From Actinomycetaceae bacterium (GTDB lineage Bacteria; Actinomycetota; Actinomycetes; Actinomycetales; Actinomycetaceae), in NCBI GenBank assembly GCA_015062745.1, contig SUUB01000002.1, forward strand, positions 1 to 34,407: DNA of 34,407 nucleotides, read 5' to 3'. The stretch's first letter is position 1. Each line of letters starts with the position of its first letter. The notes under the pieces were generated by a model. That model was not told the DNA's origin, did no database searches, and saw nothing but the letters and a program-made list of their open reading frames with translations. A program made the translations under genes and the position numbers. Of this stretch, positions 32,159-34,407 are shown piece by piece.

Positions 32159-33208
32159 ATGCATGGTGAGTACAAGGTTCCCGGTGGCAAACTCGTCGTC
32201 GTCGACCTGGATGAGACGGACGGACTGCTGCGCAATGTCAGCGTATCGGGAGATTTCTTCCTCGATCCCGATGAGGCTCTGTCCCGCATCACCGGAGCGA
32301 TCGAAGGTCTCCCCCGCGACACTGCCGCAGCCGATATTGCCGACCGAATTCAAAGCGCGCTCGATCCAATGGACCATCTTCTCGGCATCACACCGATCGG
32401 CGTGGCGATCGCCGTCCGCCGCGCGGTGGGTTTTGCGCTCGATTGGGATGATATCGACTTCGAAGTCATCCACGGCCCGGTTGTTGATCCGATGGTCAAC
32501 GTGGCCATGGATGAAACCCTCACGGAGGACGTTGCCGCCGGCCGCCGCAAACCCTTCATGCGGTTGTGGGAATGGAACGGGCCGCAGGTGGTTATGGGAT
32601 CGTTCCAGTCATATGCCAACGAGATCAACCAGGAGGGCGTGGACCGCTACGGCATCACCGTCTCGCGCCGCATCACCGGCGGCGGAGCCATGTTCATGGA
32701 GCCGGGCAACTGCGTCACCTTCTCTCTCGTCGTTCCCACTGCGCTGGTGGATGGAATGAGCTTCGAGCAGTCATACCCCTTTCTCGATCAGTGGGTACTT
32801 GAGGCATTGGCGAAGGTCGGCATCAGAGCCACATATGTGCCGCTTAACGATATCGCCTCCGATAAGGGAAAAATCGGTGGCGCTGCCCAGAAGCGCTGGG
32901 CCAACGGCTTCATGGTGCACCACGTGACGATGTCCTACGACATTGACGCACACAAGATGCTGGAGGTACTGCGTATCGGCAAAGAGAAGATTCGTGATAA
33001 GGGCACCCGGTCAGCCGTGAAACGTGTTGACCCCATGCGCTCTCAGACCGGCTTGCCCCGCTCCGAGATCCTGGACGTCTTCTACACGACCTTCCAGGAG
33101 AAGTACGATGCAGCACCGGGCGAGATCACCGCCGCGGACATCGCCGTCGCACAAGAGCGTTGCCGCACGAAATTCTCCACTTACGAATGGACGCACCGGA
33201 TTCCTTGA
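32159..33208 (+). CDS. Lipoate-protein ligase with N-terminal LplB-like accessory domain
   Basis: A 349-residue cytosolic enzyme that attaches lipoate to the E2 and H proteins of 2-oxoacid dehydrogenases and the glycine cleavage system. Residues 1-90 (EYKVPGGKLVVVDLD, then GDFFLDPDEALSRI) match the accessory domain that is C-terminal in E. coli LplA and separate (LplB) in archaea. Here it is N-terminal. The catalytic domain follows, with RRITGGGA (170-177) and the lipoyl-binding Lys238 in KIGGAAQKR. The ATG at 32159 gives a domain-complete protein; the frame opens at 31982, but the extra residues are not conserved-looking. A biotin ligase is unlikely. It interrupts the otherwise conserved uvrD2-nudC neighbourhood. 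Confidence 0.88.
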   Translation: MHGEYKVPGGKLVVVDLDETDGLLRNVSVSGDFFLDPDEALSRITGAIEGLPRDTAAADIADRIQSALDPMDHLLGITPIGVAIAVRRAVGFALDWDDIDFEVIHGPVVDPMVNVAMDETLTEDVAAGRRKPFMRLWEWNGPQVVMGSFQSYANEINQEGVDRYGITVSRRITGGGAMFMEPGNCVTFSLVVPTALVDGMSFEQSYPFLDQWVLEALAKVGIRATYVPLNDIASDKGKIGGAAQKRWANGFMVHHVTMSYDIDAHKMLEVLRIGKEKIRDKGTRSAVKRVDPMRSQTGLPRSEILDVFYTTFQEKYDAAPGEITAADIAVAQERCRTKFSTYEWTHRIP

Positions 33209-33286
33209 GGATGGCTCGCCGGCTCCCGCGGCGCTTCTGCGGAGGGTGAGACTGCTGAGGGCAAGGGCCGCCCCGGGGTTCTTACC

Positions 33287-33337
33287 GCCAACACTGTCGG
33301 CCAGCCAACACGGTCGGCCCACCAACGCTACCGGCCC
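33287..33337. repeat. 17-nt tandem repeat, three copies, over the nudC stop
   Basis: Units at 33287-33303, 33304-33320 and 33321-33337 share a GCCAACACxGTCGGCC core. The third copy includes the last codons and the stop of nudC, so the array extends from coding into non-coding sequence. Confidence 0.8.
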
Positions 33338-34260
33338 GCCATAACCTCGGCGAAGGACCTGCCCAACCACGCCTGCACCAAACTGGCAGCAACCGATGTC
33401 GGCGTCGGCATCCGTATCTCCCCGGCCCGTAGCTGCTGGCAGAACTCGTCACGCGCGAAGAAGTGGGCGTGCGCCATCTCCTTGCCGTCAACGGCCAACT
33501 CCGATTCCCCCTGTTCCGTCCAGCCGTCGAAGGCCAGCATAAGAGAACGGGGAAAAGGCCACGGTTGCGACCCGTAGTAGTCGACCCGGTCAACCCGGAT
33601 ATGCGTCTCCTCGAAAACCTCCCTGCGCACGGCGGCTTCCAGGGTCTCCCCCGCTTCGACGAATCCGGCCAACACGGAATACCGGCCCGGCCCCCAGGCC
33701 GAGTTCCTTCCCAGTAACAGGCGATCATCAGGATCATGGATGGCCATAATCACGGCCGGATCGATGCGTGGGAACACCTGATGCCCGGCCGGGCAGGCCA
33801 TGTCCCAGCCGGTGAAGCGTTGCTCAAGCTCTTCCCCGCACCGCGGGCAGAAATGGGTGACGCGACGCCAATTGAGTATGGCCACCGCACCGACGGCCAA
33901 CGCCGTATCAAGATCGGCCCATTCGTGTGCCCAGAGGCGCACCGGACGCAACTGTGGGAAGTCCGCCGGCAGAACATCGTCGGAGGGAACGAGATCTGTG
34001 ATATCGCAGCCGAAGTAGTAGTGCTCGCCGTCCCGTCCGAGGTATGCGGCGTCGTGCGCGTTCCACTGCGTGGCCTCACGGCGTTCCAGGAACAGCAACC
34101 GCCCCTGCGCATTCGGATTAATGGCGACTGAATCGCCGGCCACGAGAAGATAACGCGCCCCGGGCGAAAGGCGTGCGGCAGCGAGCGCGCGCGGATCATT
34201 ACGCGTGAGTTCGTCGCGGTCGATCCTTCCCCGAGCCAAACTGAGACCGATATAGGGCAT
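33328..34260 (-). CDS. nudC: NAD+ diphosphatase (NADH pyrophosphatase), Nudix family
   Basis: A 310-residue enzyme that splits NAD(H) into NMN(H) and AMP and can remove NAD caps from RNA. A zinc-ribbon region (CPRCGEEL, then CPAGHQVFPRIDPAVI) lies before the Nudix domain. The Nudix box runs GFVEAGETLEAAVRREVFEE (about 197-216), and the family-specific SQPWPFPRSLM follows. The ribbon has only three cysteines; CPAGH replaces the second CxxC, so His may be the fourth ligand. The box ends EETHI where Gly is usual. The ATG at 34260 has AGAGGAG upstream, and a TATGAT -10 lies at 34302-34297 on the minus strand. Confidence 0.93.
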   Translation of the reverse strand: MPYIGLSLARGRIDRDELTRNDPRALAAARLSPGARYLLVAGDSVAINPNAQGRLLFLERREATQWNAHDAAYLGRDGEHYYFGCDITDLVPSDDVLPADFPQLRPVRLWAHEWADLDTALAVGAVAILNWRRVTHFCPRCGEELEQRFTGWDMACPAGHQVFPRIDPAVIMAIHDPDDRLLLGRNSAWGPGRYSVLAGFVEAGETLEAAVRREVFEETHIRVDRVDYYGSQPWPFPRSLMLAFDGWTEQGESELAVDGKEMAHAHFFARDEFCQQLRAGEIRMPTPTSVAASLVQAWLGRSFAEVMAGR

Positions 34261-34296
34261 AGCGTCTCCTCTGAACAGCGCAGTCGACTACTTGGG

Positions 34297-34302
34297 ATCA
34301 TA
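34297..34302 (-). promoter_or_regulatory. Candidate -10 element of nudC
   Basis: TATGAT on the minus strand, about 37 nt before the start codon, with no clear -35. The rest of the window end (34303-34407) shows no gene. Confidence 0.35.
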
Positions 34303-34407
34303 CCTGCTACCCGGCACCCACAGCTCCAGGCTGCACGATGCGGCACGAGGCGATACCGGAGACGGTCGCATATCAGGTGCGCATATCACCCACAACACTC
34401 GCGCACC

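Overview
The window is a GC-rich actinobacterial chromosome segment. The evidence is a conserved block of actinobacterial marker genes (UPF0182, a PPA1309-type protein, a Lon-like PDZ protease, a zincin-like protein, a ThiF-like protein, UvrD2 with an HRDC domain, and NudC), a class C type sortase relative, and an initiator tRNA without an encoded CCA. The sortase and the gene content suggest a host-associated member of the Actinomycetaceae or a near relative. The species cannot be read from the sequence.

Layout. 1-1240: the 5' part of fumC (minus) and a 61-residue orphan gene with a hairpin-rich leader (plus), closed by a strong hairpin. 1245-4848 (minus): a three-gene unit of TetR regulator, heavy-metal-type P-type ATPase and a sortase homologue that has lost its catalytic His and Cys. 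5308-14400 (minus): a transport cluster in the order fused double ABC exporter-fold transporter (IrtAB/YbtPQ-like), family-5 lipoprotein, two Dpp/Opp-type permeases and a fused double ATPase. 14515-15321 (plus): a second TetR regulator, full-length paralogue of the first, divergent from the transport cluster, with a clear palindrome over the predicted promoter between them. I infer that this half of the window is one metal or metallophore handling island with paired regulators.

15445-20957 (minus): a tightly coupled four-gene operon of two small YbjN-like proteins, an HSP90-family ATPase with intact nucleotide-binding motifs, and a 922-residue TPR protein. Every junction overlaps. This is the best candidate for a poorly described system: a bacterial HSP90 with its own TPR partner and two small chaperone-like proteins.

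21145-34260: initiator tRNA-Met, then the conserved actinobacterial block. From memory it matches the Mycobacterium tuberculosis order Rv3193c to Rv3199c, with a lipoate-protein ligase inserted between uvrD2 and nudC and without the AarF, WhiB7 and mycoredoxin genes.

A recurrent oddity is short degenerate tandem repeats in intergenic gaps (units of 17, 20-21, 23, 25-26 and 34 nt, different at each locus). Two coding equivalents lie in disordered acidic segments of the TPR protein and the zincin-like protein.
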